Below are positions 18,774 through 28,032 of a stretch of 64,000 nt of DNA, piece by piece. Both the position numbers and the translations under genes were made by a program. The stretch comes from Cupriavidus yeoncheonensis (GTDB taxonomy: Bacteria; Pseudomonadota; Gammaproteobacteria; Burkholderiales; Burkholderiaceae), in contig NZ_CAJPUY010000013.1 of the NCBI RefSeq assembly GCF_905397275.1, positions 124,001 to 188,000 on the forward strand, given 5' to 3'. Position 1 is the stretch's first letter. Every line of letters starts with the position of its first letter. Under the pieces are notes generated by a model that worked only from the letters and a program-made list of their open reading frames with translations, was not told the origin of the DNA and did not search any database.

Positions 18774-18952
18774 TGACTTGCCCTAACGGGCGAATATTGA
18801 TCGTAGTGTGCTAAGGGTGTTGTACGGGTATGGTCTTCAGAGTGTGCCTGGCTGCCTGCCGCTTGGTGCGCGTCTGTGGTTAGGCTTTCAAACAATGATT
18901 GAACGAGCCCCGAAACTGTCCGTGGCTCCTGCTACCACCGCCATCGTGCAAT

Positions 18953-18975
18953 CGCCTTCGGCTGCGCTGCGCGCA
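18953..18975 (+). repeat. Inner inverted repeat, left arm
   Basis: CGCCTTCGG followed by CTGCGCTGCGCGCA; its reverse complement occurs at 19087-19109 with one mismatch. Confidence 0.75.
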
Positions 18976-19086
18976 GAGCTCTAGTCTGGATACCCAGGCC
19001 GCAGGCGAACCGCGCCGCAGCAAAGTTGAGAAACCGGACCGTTGGCACCGGCGACGATGATGCCCATCGCAGACCGACTAGGACGT

Positions 19087-19109
19087 GCGCGCAGCGCAGC
19101 CGTAGGCGT
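19087..19109 (-). repeat. Inner inverted repeat, right arm
   Basis: Partner of 18953-18975. The central 17 bp are identical, and the pair is centred within a few bases of the centre of the outer 88-bp repeats. Confidence 0.75.
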
Positions 19110-19294
19110 CCCACCACTGACGCCGTTGGAACGCTGTACCCGAGTCCAACTTGGGGATCGTTCAAGAGCAGCTTATCGCAGGCACTGGTCCTGACTCACA
19201 TAGCGTTGGCAGGGTCGAACGGGCAACCAAGCATCGCGAAACCAAAGCCCTTCGAACACAAGAAGCGCATCGTTGATAGCCAGCCGCTCAGGCG

Positions 19295-19382
19295 ACGCGT
19301 TTTTTGGTTACTTTTTGTCGCTCGGACAAAAAGTGACTCGCCGGCTTCGCCGGCGAAACAGCAGCGCCCGCCAAGCACGACA
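19295..19382 (-). repeat. Right 88-bp inverted repeat
   Basis: Reverse-complement copy of 18686-18773 with four differences. It ends about 85 bp before the -10 element of valS. Confidence 0.85.
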
Positions 19383-19468
19383 CCCCATCAACCCAAAACC
19401 AAACCCCAAATTATACCGACCCCCCACCCCGCGAAGCGAACGATTTCCTCCCCACCCGCGACGTTCCG

Positions 19469-19474
19469 TATAAT
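19469..19474 (+). promoter_or_regulatory. -10 element of the valS promoter
   Basis: A perfect TATAAT 101 bp upstream of the valS ATG. The -35 region at 17-bp spacing (TTCCTC) is weak. The preceding 80 bp are unusually rich in C and A. Confidence 0.55.
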
Positions 19475-19574
19475 TTGACGTTTGACTGGCGCAACGCACC
19501 CACGAGCGCGCCAGGCGCAGGCCGAAGCACCCCGCCTGCGACAGCCCCGACGCCCAAACCTCGACATCCCCAGC

Positions 19575-22442
19575 ATGACCGCCCAAGACCAATCCCTTGC
19601 CAAGAGCTTCGAACCCGCCGCCATCGAGGCGAAATGGGGCCCCGAGTGGGAGAAGCGCGGCATCGCCCAGCCGACGTTCGACCCGGCCCGGCCCGATTTC
19701 GCCATCCAGCTGCCGCCGCCCAATGTGACCGGCACGCTGCATATGGGCCATGCCTTCAACCAGACCATCATGGACGGCCTGACCCGCCATGCGCGCATGC
19801 TGGGCGCGAACACGCTGTGGGTGCCGGGCACGGACCACGCGGGCATTGCCACGCAGATCGTGGTGGAGCGCCAGCTCGAAGCGCAGGGCGTGTCGCGCCA
19901 CGACCTCGGCCGCGAGAAGTTCACCGAGAAGGTCTGGGCCTGGAAGGAAGAGTCGGGTTCGACCATCACGCGCCAGGTGCGCCGCATGGGCGCGTCGATC
20001 GACTGGACCCGCGAGTACTTCACGATGTCGCCGGACATGTCGAAGGCGGTCACCGAGGTGTTCGTGCGCCTGCATGAGCAAGGCCTGATCTACCGCGGCA
20101 AGCGGCTGGTGAACTGGGACCCGGTGCTGGGGACCGCCGTGTCGGACCTGGAAGTCGAGAACGTCGAGGAAGAAGGCTCGCTGTGGCACATCCGCTACCC
20201 GCTGGTTGAGGCCGATACCAGGACCGGCCTCACGCACCTGACCGTGGCCACCACGCGTCCGGAAACCATGCTGGGCGACGTGGCCGTGATGGTCCACCCG
20301 GAAGACGAGCGCTATGCGCACCTGATCGGCAAGTCGGTGCATCTGCCGCTGACCGGCCGCCAGATCCCCGTGATCGCCGACGAGTACGTGGACCGCGAGT
20401 TCGGCACGGGCGTGGTCAAGGTGACGCCGGGCCATGACTTCAACGACTACGCCGTCGGCCAGCGCCACAACCTGCCGCAGCTGTCGATCCTGACGCTCGA
20501 CGCGAAGATCGTCGCCGACGCGCCGGCCGCCTATGCCGGCCTGGACCGTTTCGAGGCGCGCAAGCAGATCGTGATGGACCTGGACGCCCAGGGCCTGCTG
20601 GCCGAAGTCAAGAAGCACAAGCTGATGACGCCGCGCAGCGAGCGCACCGGCAGCGCGATCGAGCCGATGCTGACCGACCAGTGGTTCGTCGCCATGAGCA
20701 AGCCGGCGCCCGAAGGCACGTTCTACCCGGGCCGCTCGATCGCCGAAGTGGCGCTCGACGCCGTGCAGAGCGGCGAAATCAAGCTGGTGCCGGAAAACTG
20801 GAACAGCACCTACAACCAGTGGCTGGCCAACATCCAGGACTGGTGCATCTCGCGCCAGCTCTGGTGGGGCCACCAGATCCCGGCCTGGTACGACGACGCC
20901 GGCAATTGCTTCGTCGCCCGTACCGAGGAAGAGGCGCTGGCCAAGGCGAAGGCCGCCGGCAGCACCGGCGCGCTGCGCCGCGAGGAAGACGTGCTCGACA
21001 CGTGGTTTTCGTCGGCACTGGTGCCGTTCTCCTCGCTGGGCTGGCCGCAGGAAACGCCTGAGCTCAAGCACTTCCTGCCATCGTCGGTCCTGGTGACCGG
21101 CTACGACATCATCTTCTTCTGGGTGGCGCGCATGGTCATGATGACCAAGCACTTCACCGGCCAGGTGCCCTTCCATACCGTGTATGTGCACGGCCTGGTG
21201 CGCGACTCGGAAGGCAAGAAGATGAGCAAGTCCGAGGGCAACACGCTGGACCCCGTGGACCTGATCGACGGCATCGACCTCGACACGCTGCTGAAAAAGC
21301 GCACCACCGGCCTGCGCCGCCCCAAGGACGCACCGAAGATCGAGAAGAAGACCAAGAAGGAGTTCCCGGAAGGCATTCCCGCTTTCGGCGCCGATGCGCT
21401 GCGCTTCACGTTCGCGTCGCTGGCCACGCTCGGCCGCAACATCAACTTCGACACCGGCCGCTGCGAGGGCTACCGCAACTTCTGCAACAAGCTGTGGAAC
21501 GCCACGCGCTTCGTGCTGATGAACACCGAGGGCCATGACTGCGGCATGGCCCCGTGCAATAACGACTGCGGCCCGGACGGCTACCTGCACTTCTCGCAGG
21601 CCGACCGCTGGATCGTGTCGCTGCTGCAACGCGTGGAAGCCGACGTCGAAAAGGGCTTTGCCGAGTACCGCTTCGACAACGTCGCCAGCGCCATTTACAA
21701 GTTCGTCTGGGACGAGTACTGCGACTGGTACCTGGAACTGGCCAAGGTGCAGATCCAGACCGGCACTGAAGCTCAGCAGCGCGCCACGCGCCGCACGCTG
21801 CTGCGCGTGCTGGAAACGGTGCTGCGCCTGGCGCATCCGATCATCCCGTTCATCACGGAAGAACTGTGGCAGAAGGTCGCGCCGCTGGCCGGCCGCGCCA
21901 AGGGCGATGGCAGCGAAAGCCTCGCGCTGCAGGCCTACCCGCTGCCGGCCCCGGCCAAGATCGACGAAGCCGCCGAGCAATGGGTGGCACAGCTCAAGGC
22001 CATGGTGGATGCCTGCCGCAACCTGCGCGGCGAGATGAATATCTCGCCGGCCCAGCGCATTCCGCTCTATGCGCATGGCGACAACGCCTTCCTGCGTGAG
22101 GCCAGCGCGCACATCCAGGCGCTGGCGAAGCTGTCCGAGGTGCGCGTCTTCGAAGACGACACCACCTTGCAGACCGAGGGCGCCGGCGCACCGGTGGCCA
22201 TCGTCGGCGGCAACCACCTGCTGCTGAAGATCGAGATCGACGTTGCCGCCGAGCGCGTGCGCCTGTCGAAGGAGATCGAGCGCATCGGCGGCGAGATCGG
22301 CAAGTGCCGTGGCAAGCTGTCGAACGAGAGCTTTGTGGCCAAGGCGCCGCCCGCCGTGGTGGCACAGGAAACCCAGCGCCTGGCCGATTTCGAACAGACG
22401 CTGGTCAAGCTGAAGGACCAGTTGCAGCGCCTGCCGGCCTAA
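19575..22442 (+). CDS. valS: Valine--tRNA ligase
   Basis: 955 residues from the ATG at 19575. Class I synthetase: HMGH at 56-59 in [21 protein letters not shown] at 549-553, the CP1 editing domain between them ([13 protein letters not shown], the D of DYAVG nearby), an anticodon-binding domain, and a C-terminal coiled coil (about 890-955, [18 protein letters not shown]) typical of ValRS. It charges tRNA-Val and edits misactivated threonine. The length is normal. A longer frame upstream lacks conserved sequence. Confidence 0.98.
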   Translation: MTAQDQSLAKSFEPAAIEAKWGPEWEKRGIAQPTFDPARPDFAIQLPPPNVTGTLHMGHAFNQTIMDGLTRHARMLGANTLWVPGTDHAGIATQIVVERQLEAQGVSRHDLGREKFTEKVWAWKEESGSTITRQVRRMGASIDWTREYFTMSPDMSKAVTEVFVRLHEQGLIYRGKRLVNWDPVLGTAVSDLEVENVEEEGSLWHIRYPLVEADTRTGLTHLTVATTRPETMLGDVAVMVHPEDERYAHLIGKSVHLPLTGRQIPVIADEYVDREFGTGVVKVTPGHDFNDYAVGQRHNLPQLSILTLDAKIVADAPAAYAGLDRFEARKQIVMDLDAQGLLAEVKKHKLMTPRSERTGSAIEPMLTDQWFVAMSKPAPEGTFYPGRSIAEVALDAVQSGEIKLVPENWNSTYNQWLANIQDWCISRQLWWGHQIPAWYDDAGNCFVARTEEEALAKAKAAGSTGALRREEDVLDTWFSSALVPFSSLGWPQETPELKHFLPSSVLVTGYDIIFFWVARMVMMTKHFTGQVPFHTVYVHGLVRDSEGKKMSKSEGNTLDPVDLIDGIDLDTLLKKRTTGLRRPKDAPKIEKKTKKEFPEGIPAFGADALRFTFASLATLGRNINFDTGRCEGYRNFCNKLWNATRFVLMNTEGHDCGMAPCNNDCGPDGYLHFSQADRWIVSLLQRVEADVEKGFAEYRFDNVASAIYKFVWDEYCDWYLELAKVQIQTGTEAQQRATRRTLLRVLETVLRLAHPIIPFITEELWQKVAPLAGRAKGDGSESLALQAYPLPAPAKIDEAAEQWVAQLKAMVDACRNLRGEMNISPAQRIPLYAHGDNAFLREASAHIQALAKLSEVRVFEDDTTLQTEGAGAPVAIVGGNHLLLKIEIDVAAERVRLSKEIERIGGEIGKCRGKLSNESFVAKAPPAVVAQETQRLADFEQTLVKLKDQLQRLPA

Positions 22443-22553
22443 ACTAGTTGCGGGCGCATCGGCCTCCGTTCCGGCTTGCGTCGGACGGAGACCGACAGAC
22501 GGCCCCCGCAGCATCCGGCAGGGTTATAAGTCGAACCCGAAGGAATACCTGAC

Positions 22554-23450
22554 ATGGAAAATCGCGTTACCAAGGCCGTCTTCCCGGTCGCGGGCCTGGG
22601 CACCCGCTTTCTTCCGGCCACCAAGGCCAGCCCCAAGGAAATGCTGCCAGTGGTCGACAAGCCGCTGATCCAGTACGCGGTGGAAGAAGCCATGGCCGCC
22701 GGCATCACCGAGATGATCTTCGTCACCGGCCGCTCCAAGCGGGCCATCGAAGATCACTTCGACAAGGCCTTCGAGCTCGAAGTGGAGCTGGAGGCAAAGA
22801 ACAAGCAGGCGCTGCTCGACGTGGTGCGTTCGATCAAGCCGGCCAATGTGGAGTGCTACTACGTGCGCCAGCCCGAAGCGCTGGGCCTGGGCCATGCCGT
22901 GCTGTGCGCCGCCAAGCTCGTGGGTGAAAGCCCGTTCGCGGTGATGCTGGCCGACGACCTGATCGACGGCACCCCGCCGGTGATGAAGCAGATGGTGGAT
23001 CTGTACAACCACTACAACTGCTCGGTGCTGGGCGTCGAAGAGATCGCGCCGGAACAGAGCCGCTCCTATGGCGTGGTCGATGGCCGCGAATGGGACGAAG
23101 GCGTCATCAAGATGTCGGGCATCGTGGAAAAGCCCGCCCCGGAAGAGGCCCCGTCCAACCTCGGCGTGGTCGGCCGCTACATCCTGACGCCGCGCATCTT
23201 CGACCACCTGCGCGAGCTGAAGCCGGGCGCCGGCGGCGAGTTCCAGCTCACCGACGCGATCCAGTCGCTGCTCAGCCAGGAACAGGTGCTGGCCTACCGC
23301 TACCAGGGCACGCGCTATGACTGCGGCAGCAAGCTCGGCTACCTGAAGGCGACGGTCGAGTACGCGCTGAAGCACCCTGAAGTCGGCACCGGGTTCCGCG
23401 ACTACCTGGAACACCGCGGCACCTACCTGGCCGACGGTACGGCGGCCTGA
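22554..23450 (+). CDS. galU: UTP--glucose-1-phosphate uridylyltransferase
   Basis: 298 residues. It makes UDP-glucose from UTP and glucose 1-phosphate for envelope polysaccharides. The nucleotide-binding signature [18 protein letters not shown] is at the N terminus, with [14 protein letters not shown], the metal-binding ADDLIDG and [12 protein letters not shown] further on. The ATG at 22554 begins a few residues before the signature, as usual in GalU. It lies 111 bp after valS and ends at a clear terminator. Confidence 0.96.
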   Translation: MENRVTKAVFPVAGLGTRFLPATKASPKEMLPVVDKPLIQYAVEEAMAAGITEMIFVTGRSKRAIEDHFDKAFELEVELEAKNKQALLDVVRSIKPANVECYYVRQPEALGLGHAVLCAAKLVGESPFAVMLADDLIDGTPPVMKQMVDLYNHYNCSVLGVEEIAPEQSRSYGVVDGREWDEGVIKMSGIVEKPAPEEAPSNLGVVGRYILTPRIFDHLRELKPGAGGEFQLTDAIQSLLSQEQVLAYRYQGTRYDCGSKLGYLKATVEYALKHPEVGTGFRDYLEHRGTYLADGTAA

Positions 23451-23476
23451 CCGGCAGGCCTACGCGCGCCAAAAGA

Positions 23477-23498
23477 AAAGCCGCCCGAGGGCGGCTTT
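23477..23498. terminator. Bidirectional terminator between galU and the TusA-like gene
   Basis: AAAGCCGCCC and GGGCGGCTTT form a perfect 10-bp stem with a 2-nt loop. A/T tracts on both sides suit both convergent genes. Confidence 0.85.
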
Positions 23499-23528
23499 CT
23501 GTTGTCCGGGACGCCAGACCCGAGGCGT

Positions 23529-23756
23529 TCAGCGGCGGCGCATGTAGAACACGAACACCTTGTCGACTTCCTGGTGCGACAGCAGCTCGTTGCCGGTCTG
23601 CTTGGCAAAGGCCTGGAAATCGCGCGTGGCGCCCGGGTCGGTGGCCAGCACCTTGAGCACTTCGCCGCTGGCCATGTCGGCCAGAGCCTTCTTGGTACGC
23701 AGGATCGGCAGCGGGCAGTTCAGGCCGCGCGCATCCACTTCTTTCTGGAACTCCAT
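23529..23756 (-). CDS. TusA/SirA-family sulfur carrier protein
   Basis: 75 residues, the usual size. The signature CPLP motif (Cys14-Pro17, RGLNCPLPILRTKKAL) holds the cysteine that carries persulfide sulfur for tRNA thiolation or sulfur trafficking. It is the last gene of a minus-strand run, 27 bp after the Nudix gene. Since several TusA-like proteins can coexist, I do not assign tusA itself. Confidence 0.88.
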   Translation of the reverse strand: MEFQKEVDARGLNCPLPILRTKKALADMASGEVLKVLATDPGATRDFQAFAKQTGNELLSHQEVDKVFVFYMRRR

Positions 23757-23783
23757 TCCTCTCTTCCTTGCTTTTATCAGTCT

Positions 23784-24368
23784 TCAGACCGGGTATTGTA
23801 GCGAAGCCCTCAGGACGCTGAAGTCACTTGGCCGACGCGGGTCAGGGATGTCTTCGCCGGTCTGGCGGTCAAAGAAGCGTACCGGGTAGCCGCGCGACTG
23901 GAGCCAGTCGGCCACCGCGAAGCCGGTGCCGGCCGACCAGATCCGCATGTCCTCGGGCGCCACCAGCTTGTATTCGGCCAGTTCCTCGGACAGCGCGATA
24001 TTGCCGTATGCCTTCACGTGGTACGCAATGATCAGCTCGTTCTTGCGCATGAACTCGTAGACGCCGATCAGCGACACAGCTTCGGTATCGAGGTTGGTTT
24101 CTTCCTTCAACTCGCGCGCCACGCCGAATTCCGGCGTCTCGTCGCGCTCCAGGAAGCCGGTGACCAGCGCGAACATCTTGTGCGGCCAGGCCGCGTTGCG
24201 CGCCAGCAGCAGCTTGCCTTCGTACTCGACCACCGCGGCCAGCACCGGCAGCGGGTTGTTCCAGTGCACGAAGCCGCATTCCGACTGGACGCAGGCGTGG
24301 CGTTCGCGCCCGGACAGCGGCAGTACCTCGAGCGGCGCGCCGCATTGCGGACAGAATCGGTATTGCAT
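23784..24368 (-). CDS. Nudix hydrolase with N-terminal zinc ribbon (NudC-like)
   Basis: 194 residues. Four Cys (6, 9, 26, 31) form a zinc ribbon, followed by a Nudix fold. The Nudix box spans 71-93 with Gly71, Glu77, Arg85-Glu86 and Glu89-Glu90; the late Gly of the consensus is Asn92. It resembles the C-terminal half of NADH pyrophosphatase but is shorter than NudC and lacks its N-terminal domain, so the substrate may be NAD(H) or another nucleoside diphosphate derivative. Confidence 0.85.
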   Translation of the reverse strand: MQYRFCPQCGAPLEVLPLSGRERHACVQSECGFVHWNNPLPVLAAVVEYEGKLLLARNAAWPHKMFALVTGFLERDETPEFGVARELKEETNLDTEAVSLIGVYEFMRKNELIIAYHVKAYGNIALSEELAEYKLVAPEDMRIWSAGTGFAVADWLQSRGYPVRFFDRQTGEDIPDPRRPSDFSVLRASLQYPV

Positions 24369-24433
24369 GAAGGGCTCCTGGGTGTCTCATTATGTTTTGC
24401 TACCGCCCGGTATCTTACGCCTGCCAGCGTATT

Positions 24434-25474
24434 TCAGCAGGCGCCGCAGGCCGCGCGCATATCGGCCGCCAGGGCTTCGACGGTCTCCGGCTGCAGGTCC
24501 CACGCGCACATGAAGCGGCAGCCGCCCGCGCCGATGAACGTGTAGAAGCGCCAGCCCTTTGCGCGCAGCGCTTCGATCGCAGGCAATGGCAGCTCGGCAA
24601 ACACGGCGTTGGACTCGGTCGGGAACATGATGCGCACGCCGGGGATGCCGGCGATGCGCGACTGCAGCAGCTGCGCCATGGCATTGGCGTGACGCGCATT
24701 GGACAGCCAGACATCGTTCTCCAGCAGCCCCAGCCACGGCGCCGAGATGAAGCGCATCTTCGACGCGAGTTGGCCGGCCTGCTTGACGCGGTAGGCAAAA
24801 TCCTCGGCCAGGCGGCGGTCGAAGAAGACCACCGCCTCGCCCACCGGCAAGCCGTTCTTGGTGCCGCCGAAGCACAGCACATCCACGCCGGCGCGCCACG
24901 TGATCTCGGACGGATGCACGCCGAGCGAGGCCACGGCATTGGCGAAACGCGCGCCGTCCATGTGCACGCGAAGCTGCCGCCGCTTGGCGATGGCGGCAAT
25001 CGCGCGCACCTCTTCCACCGTGTAGACCGTGCCGACCTCGGTGGACTGCGTCAGCGACACCACCTTGGGCTTCGGGTAGTGGATGTCCGAGCGCCGCGTC
25101 ACCAGCGCCTCGACCGCATCGGGCGTGAGCTTGCCGTTCTCGCCCGGCGCGGTCAGCAGCTTCGAGCCGTTGGAGAAGAACTCCGGCCCGCCGCACTCGT
25201 CGGTCTCGATATGCGCAAGCTCGTGGCAGATGACCGAATGGTACGACTGGCACAGCGCCGACAGCGCCAGCGAATTGGCCGCGGTGCCGTTGAAGACGAA
25301 GAACACTTCGCAATCGGTCTGGAACAGGTCGCGGATCCGGTCGCAGACCTTCTGCGTCCAGGAATCGTCGCCGTAGGCCTGCTCATGGCCGGTGCCGTTG
25401 GCCTCCAGGAAATACTTCAGGGATTCCGGGCAAAAGCCGGCGTAGTTGTCCGAGGCGAAATGCTGCATGGTCAT
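24434..25474 (-). CDS. ltaE: Low-specificity L-threonine aldolase-type PLP enzyme
   Basis: 346 residues, fold-type I PLP enzyme of the threonine aldolase/beta-eliminating lyase family. The N terminus (FASDNYAGFCPESL) and the active-site lysine in FGGTKNGLPVGEA are typical, as is HMDGARFANA preceding it. It cleaves threonine or allo-threonine, and related beta-hydroxy amino acids, to glycine and an aldehyde. It lies 46 bp after the tautomerase gene on the same strand. Confidence 0.88.
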   Translation of the reverse strand: MTMQHFASDNYAGFCPESLKYFLEANGTGHEQAYGDDSWTQKVCDRIRDLFQTDCEVFFVFNGTAANSLALSALCQSYHSVICHELAHIETDECGGPEFFSNGSKLLTAPGENGKLTPDAVEALVTRRSDIHYPKPKVVSLTQSTEVGTVYTVEEVRAIAAIAKRRQLRVHMDGARFANAVASLGVHPSEITWRAGVDVLCFGGTKNGLPVGEAVVFFDRRLAEDFAYRVKQAGQLASKMRFISAPWLGLLENDVWLSNARHANAMAQLLQSRIAGIPGVRIMFPTESNAVFAELPLPAIEALRAKGWRFYTFIGAGGCRFMCAWDLQPETVEALAADMRAACGAC

Positions 25475-25520
25475 CCGTGCTCTGGCCGTGTGCTGGTCGC
25501 TTATCGCGTGATTCGCGCGA

Positions 25521-25709
25521 TTACTGCTTGTCGGACCACAGCTCGCCGCCGGTGGCCCAATTTTCGCGCTTGACGTCGGTGATGACGATGTCGACGGCCG
25601 ACGCGGCGCAGCCCAGCGTCTCGCAGGTGACGCGCGTCACTTCCTCGACGAACTTGCGCTTCTGCTCGACGGTGCGGCCTTCAAACATCTCTACGTGGAA
25701 AGTCGGCAT
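25521..25709 (-). CDS. 4-oxalocrotonate tautomerase-family protein
   Basis: 62 residues, the size of a classic 4-OT subunit. After Met removal the N-terminal Pro (PTFHVEMFEGRT) is the catalytic base; the general pattern RTVEQKRKFVEEVTRV fits. Members tautomerise 2-hydroxymuconate-like dienols in meta-cleavage pathways, but promiscuous functions are common. It lies within the aldolase/MFS run, which suggests a small-molecule catabolic route. Confidence 0.88.
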   Translation of the reverse strand: MPTFHVEMFEGRTVEQKRKFVEEVTRVTCETLGCAASAVDIVITDVKRENWATGGELWSDKQ

Positions 25710-25766
25710 GCATGGCTCCTTGCGTTGTCTTTGCCTGTATGTGTGGATCAGGGGAATCAGGGGCGT

Positions 25767-26540
25767 TCAGTCCCGGTACGAGGGATCGATTCTATCGAGT
25801 TTGCGCAGCAGCGCCGGCCACTCCAGCGCGCCTTCGATGGCGCCGTTGTCGTAGAGCTGTTCGGACGCCCTGTCGGCCACGCCGGGCGCGGGCCGCACCA
25901 GCCGGCCACCGGCCTGCGCGCCGATCTGGATCTCGCAGGCCTTGATCAGCGTCGCCATCAGCACATAGGCTTCGGCGACAGTGCGGCCGACCGTCAGCGT
26001 GCCGTGGTTGCGCAGCAGCATGGCCTGCTGCGCACCGAGCGAGTCCGTCAGCCGCGCGCCCTCGGCGGGTGTGAACGCCAGCCCCTCGTAATCGTGGTAC
26101 GCGATGCGGCCGTGAAAGCGCATGGCATGCTGGGACAGCGGCAGCAGCCCTTCCGCCTGCGCCGAGACGGCAATGCCGGCGGTGTTGTGCAGGTGCATGA
26201 CGCACATGGCGTCCGCGCGCGCCGCATGCACGGCGCCGTGCAGGGCGAAGCCCGTCACGTTGACCGGATGAACCGTTGCGCCGACCACCTCGCCGCGGCC
26301 ATTGATCTTGACGAGGTCCGATGCGCGGATTTCCTCGAAGGCGAAGCCGAAAGGGTTGATCAGGAAGTGGTCCGGCTCGCCCGGAACCGTGGCCGAGATG
26401 TGGGTGTAGATCAGGTCATCCCAGCCCTGCAGGGCGGACAGCCGGTAGGCGGCGGCCAGGTCCGTGCGGACGCGCTGCTCTTCCGGCGTGACCGGACTGG
26501 GTGCGCCGGCGGCACGCGCCGGCTGCATGGAAAAAGACAT
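25767..26540 (-). CDS. Class II aldolase/adducin-family protein
   Basis: 257 residues from the ATG at 26540. It has zinc-ligand histidines in MHLHNTAG and LRNHGTLTVG and the N-terminal GWDDLIYTHISATVPG, all characteristic of the L-fuculose-1-phosphate aldolase/adducin fold. Known members are aldolases, epimerases or decarboxylases, so the substrate is open. The frame is open far upstream over the MFS gene, but that extension has no conserved sequence. Confidence 0.88.
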   Translation of the reverse strand: MSFSMQPARAAGAPSPVTPEEQRVRTDLAAAYRLSALQGWDDLIYTHISATVPGEPDHFLINPFGFAFEEIRASDLVKINGRGEVVGATVHPVNVTGFALHGAVHAARADAMCVMHLHNTAGIAVSAQAEGLLPLSQHAMRFHGRIAYHDYEGLAFTPAEGARLTDSLGAQQAMLLRNHGTLTVGRTVAEAYVLMATLIKACEIQIGAQAGGRLVRPAPGVADRASEQLYDNGAIEGALEWPALLRKLDRIDPSYRD

Positions 26541-26629
26541 AGGGGTCGCTCCTGCGCCGCCCGGTGTTCGTGGTGCCGGTGTCGGTCCCGGCTTGGTGAA
26601 TCTGGGGTCCGCAAAGGGCGGCGAAGGCG

Positions 26630-27883
26630 TTACTGTAGCGCAGTCTGCCGTGGCACCGGCATGGGCCATGCGCGGCGCATCCAGATGAACATCACAGCAC
26701 CGGCAAGCAAGGCGGCCGAGGCGCACGCGAGCGAGCTGGCAAAGCCGCCCGATCGCGCGACAAGCGCCGTGGCCAGCGGCGGGCCGACGATCTGGCCAAG
26801 TCCGTAGGACGCGGTCATCAGGCCCATCAGGCGCGGCGCCTGCGGCCCCCACAGCCGGCGCGCCTCGCGCATCGCAAAGGCCACCAGCGCGGTGAACGGC
26901 AGGCCCGCGAGCAGGCTGCTGACGGCAAACCCGGCCACCGTCGGGAACACCACGGCGATGGCAACGCCCAGCGCCTGCATGGCGTACGACCACGCGAGCA
27001 GCCGGCGGTTATCGTGCGCCATGCCGACGCGCGTGGCCGCGAACGCGCCGATCGTCACGCCGACGCCGAAGACCGGCCAGAACAAGTCGGCCCACACCGA
27101 CGCGGGCATCGCCTGCCGCGCGATCACAGGCAGGAAGGTCGCGGTGATGATGTAGCCGAATCCCGCCAGGCCGTAGGCCAGCGTCAGCGCCCAGGTCTCG
27201 CCGTCTAGCCGCGCGCCGTGAACGGGCTCGGCTTGCTGGCGCGTCGTGTCCCGATGCGAAGGGCCAGCGTCAGAGGCAAACACGCGCCATACGGCGAGCA
27301 CCAGCACGGCGCCCATGACGGTGAAGGCAATCCACCCGGCCGCCGCATGCCAGCCCGCGCCGACCATGGCAAATGCCGAGACACCCGTGACCACGATGCC
27401 GATGCCCGGTCCGCAGAAGATCAGGCCGCCCAGCGTCGGATGCCCGAGTTCGGCCAGCCGCTGCATGCACCAGCCCGAGGTATAGACCAGCACCAGTCCG
27501 CTCGCCACGCCCGCGGCGGCACGCCACAGCGACCAGGCCAGCATGCCGCCCGGCAGTGCCATGCCCAGCGTCAGCAAGACCGTGGCCACCAGCCCGAGCC
27601 GGATCATGCGCGCCGGATCGGGACGGATGAACAGGCAGACGGCGGCGCCCGCGAAATAGCCGATGTAGTTCAGCGTGGCCAGCCAGCCGCCCTCGTGCAG
27701 ATTGACCGTGCCGTCGTGCAGCATCATCGGCAGCAGCGGCGTGAAAGCAAAGCGGCCGACGCCCATCACTACGGCAAGTGATGCCAGCCCCGCCAGTGCA
27801 ATCGCCCAGGCTCCGGGTTCGCGCCGCGCCGTGCTCGCGGTGTTCGTGCCTTCGCGGCTGATCTTGATGTTCACGTACGGCAT
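26630..27883 (-). CDS. YbfB/YjiJ-family MFS transporter
   Basis: 417 residues with about 12 hydrophobic helices. The first helix, VMGVGRFAFTPLLPMML, is the signature of the YbfB/YjiJ family, whose substrates are mostly unknown. It is the first gene of a minus-strand run with the aldolase, tautomerase and threonine aldolase, and shares a 149-bp intergenic region with the divergent LysR gene. Import or export of the pathway substrate is inferred. Confidence 0.85.
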   Translation of the reverse strand: MPYVNIKISREGTNTASTARREPGAWAIALAGLASLAVVMGVGRFAFTPLLPMMLHDGTVNLHEGGWLATLNYIGYFAGAAVCLFIRPDPARMIRLGLVATVLLTLGMALPGGMLAWSLWRAAAGVASGLVLVYTSGWCMQRLAELGHPTLGGLIFCGPGIGIVVTGVSAFAMVGAGWHAAAGWIAFTVMGAVLVLAVWRVFASDAGPSHRDTTRQQAEPVHGARLDGETWALTLAYGLAGFGYIITATFLPVIARQAMPASVWADLFWPVFGVGVTIGAFAATRVGMAHDNRRLLAWSYAMQALGVAIAVVFPTVAGFAVSSLLAGLPFTALVAFAMREARRLWGPQAPRLMGLMTASYGLGQIVGPPLATALVARSGGFASSLACASAALLAGAVMFIWMRRAWPMPVPRQTALQ

Positions 27884-27962
27884 GTCGTCGTTCCCCTTGC
27901 GTCGCTGCCGGTGGCAAACCGGCCCGGATTCACCTATGCTACGCGGTGAAGATCATCTTCAA

Positions 27963-27985
27963 AAATGAATTATCAAGATTCATTT
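27963..27985. promoter_or_regulatory. Dyad in the MFS-lysR intergenic region, candidate LysR site
   Basis: AAATGAAT and ATTCATTT form a perfect 8-bp inverted repeat with a 7-bp spacer. The arrangement fits a LysR recognition site between divergent genes. Confidence 0.55.
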
Positions 27986-27986
27986 G

Positions 27987-28001
27987 ATCTCGTAACGAGA
28001 T
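27987..28001. promoter_or_regulatory. Second dyad next to the first
   Basis: ATCTCGT-A-ACGAGAT is a perfect 7-bp inverted repeat, one base from the first dyad and 31 bp before the lysR ATG. Its sequence differs from the first, so a second regulator or an activation site is possible. Confidence 0.5.
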
Positions 28002-28032
28002 GTGAAGCAGAACCTGCCTGCCCGGAGCCGCC

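Larger units (their letters stand above)
18686..19382. mobile_element. Gene-free element bounded by 88-bp inverted repeats, possibly MITE-like
   Basis: The terminal copies 18686-18773 and 19295-19382 are inverted and differ at only four positions. Between them are 521 bp without a convincing gene. A second inverted pair (18953-18975 and 19087-19109, 22 of 23 matching) is nested almost symmetrically about the same centre near 19032. Base composition is lower in G+C than the neighbouring genes. I see no transposase and no obvious target-site duplication. It fills most of the 0.9 kb between the uvrD and valS starts. A non-autonomous mobile element or a large structured palindromic repeat fits best. 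Confidence 0.55.

Noticed and set aside
18652..18895. Upstream extension of uvrD and a short overlapping frame
   Set aside because: Both derive from the 88-bp repeat (arginine-rich or WLLFVARTKS-like peptides) and are not real protein.
18774..19294. tRNA or protein gene inside the inverted-repeat element
   Set aside because: I found no T-loop or anticodon pattern and no frame with credible composition on either strand.
19308..22514. A 1068-codon open frame antisense to valS
   Set aside because: Same artefact; the strand and frame of valS are fixed by HMGH and KMSKS. Its end even runs into the inverted repeat.
26541..26993. N-terminal extension of the class II aldolase over the MFS gene
   Set aside because: The extension lies out of frame over a clear membrane protein; the ATG at 26540 gives the normal aldolase N terminus.
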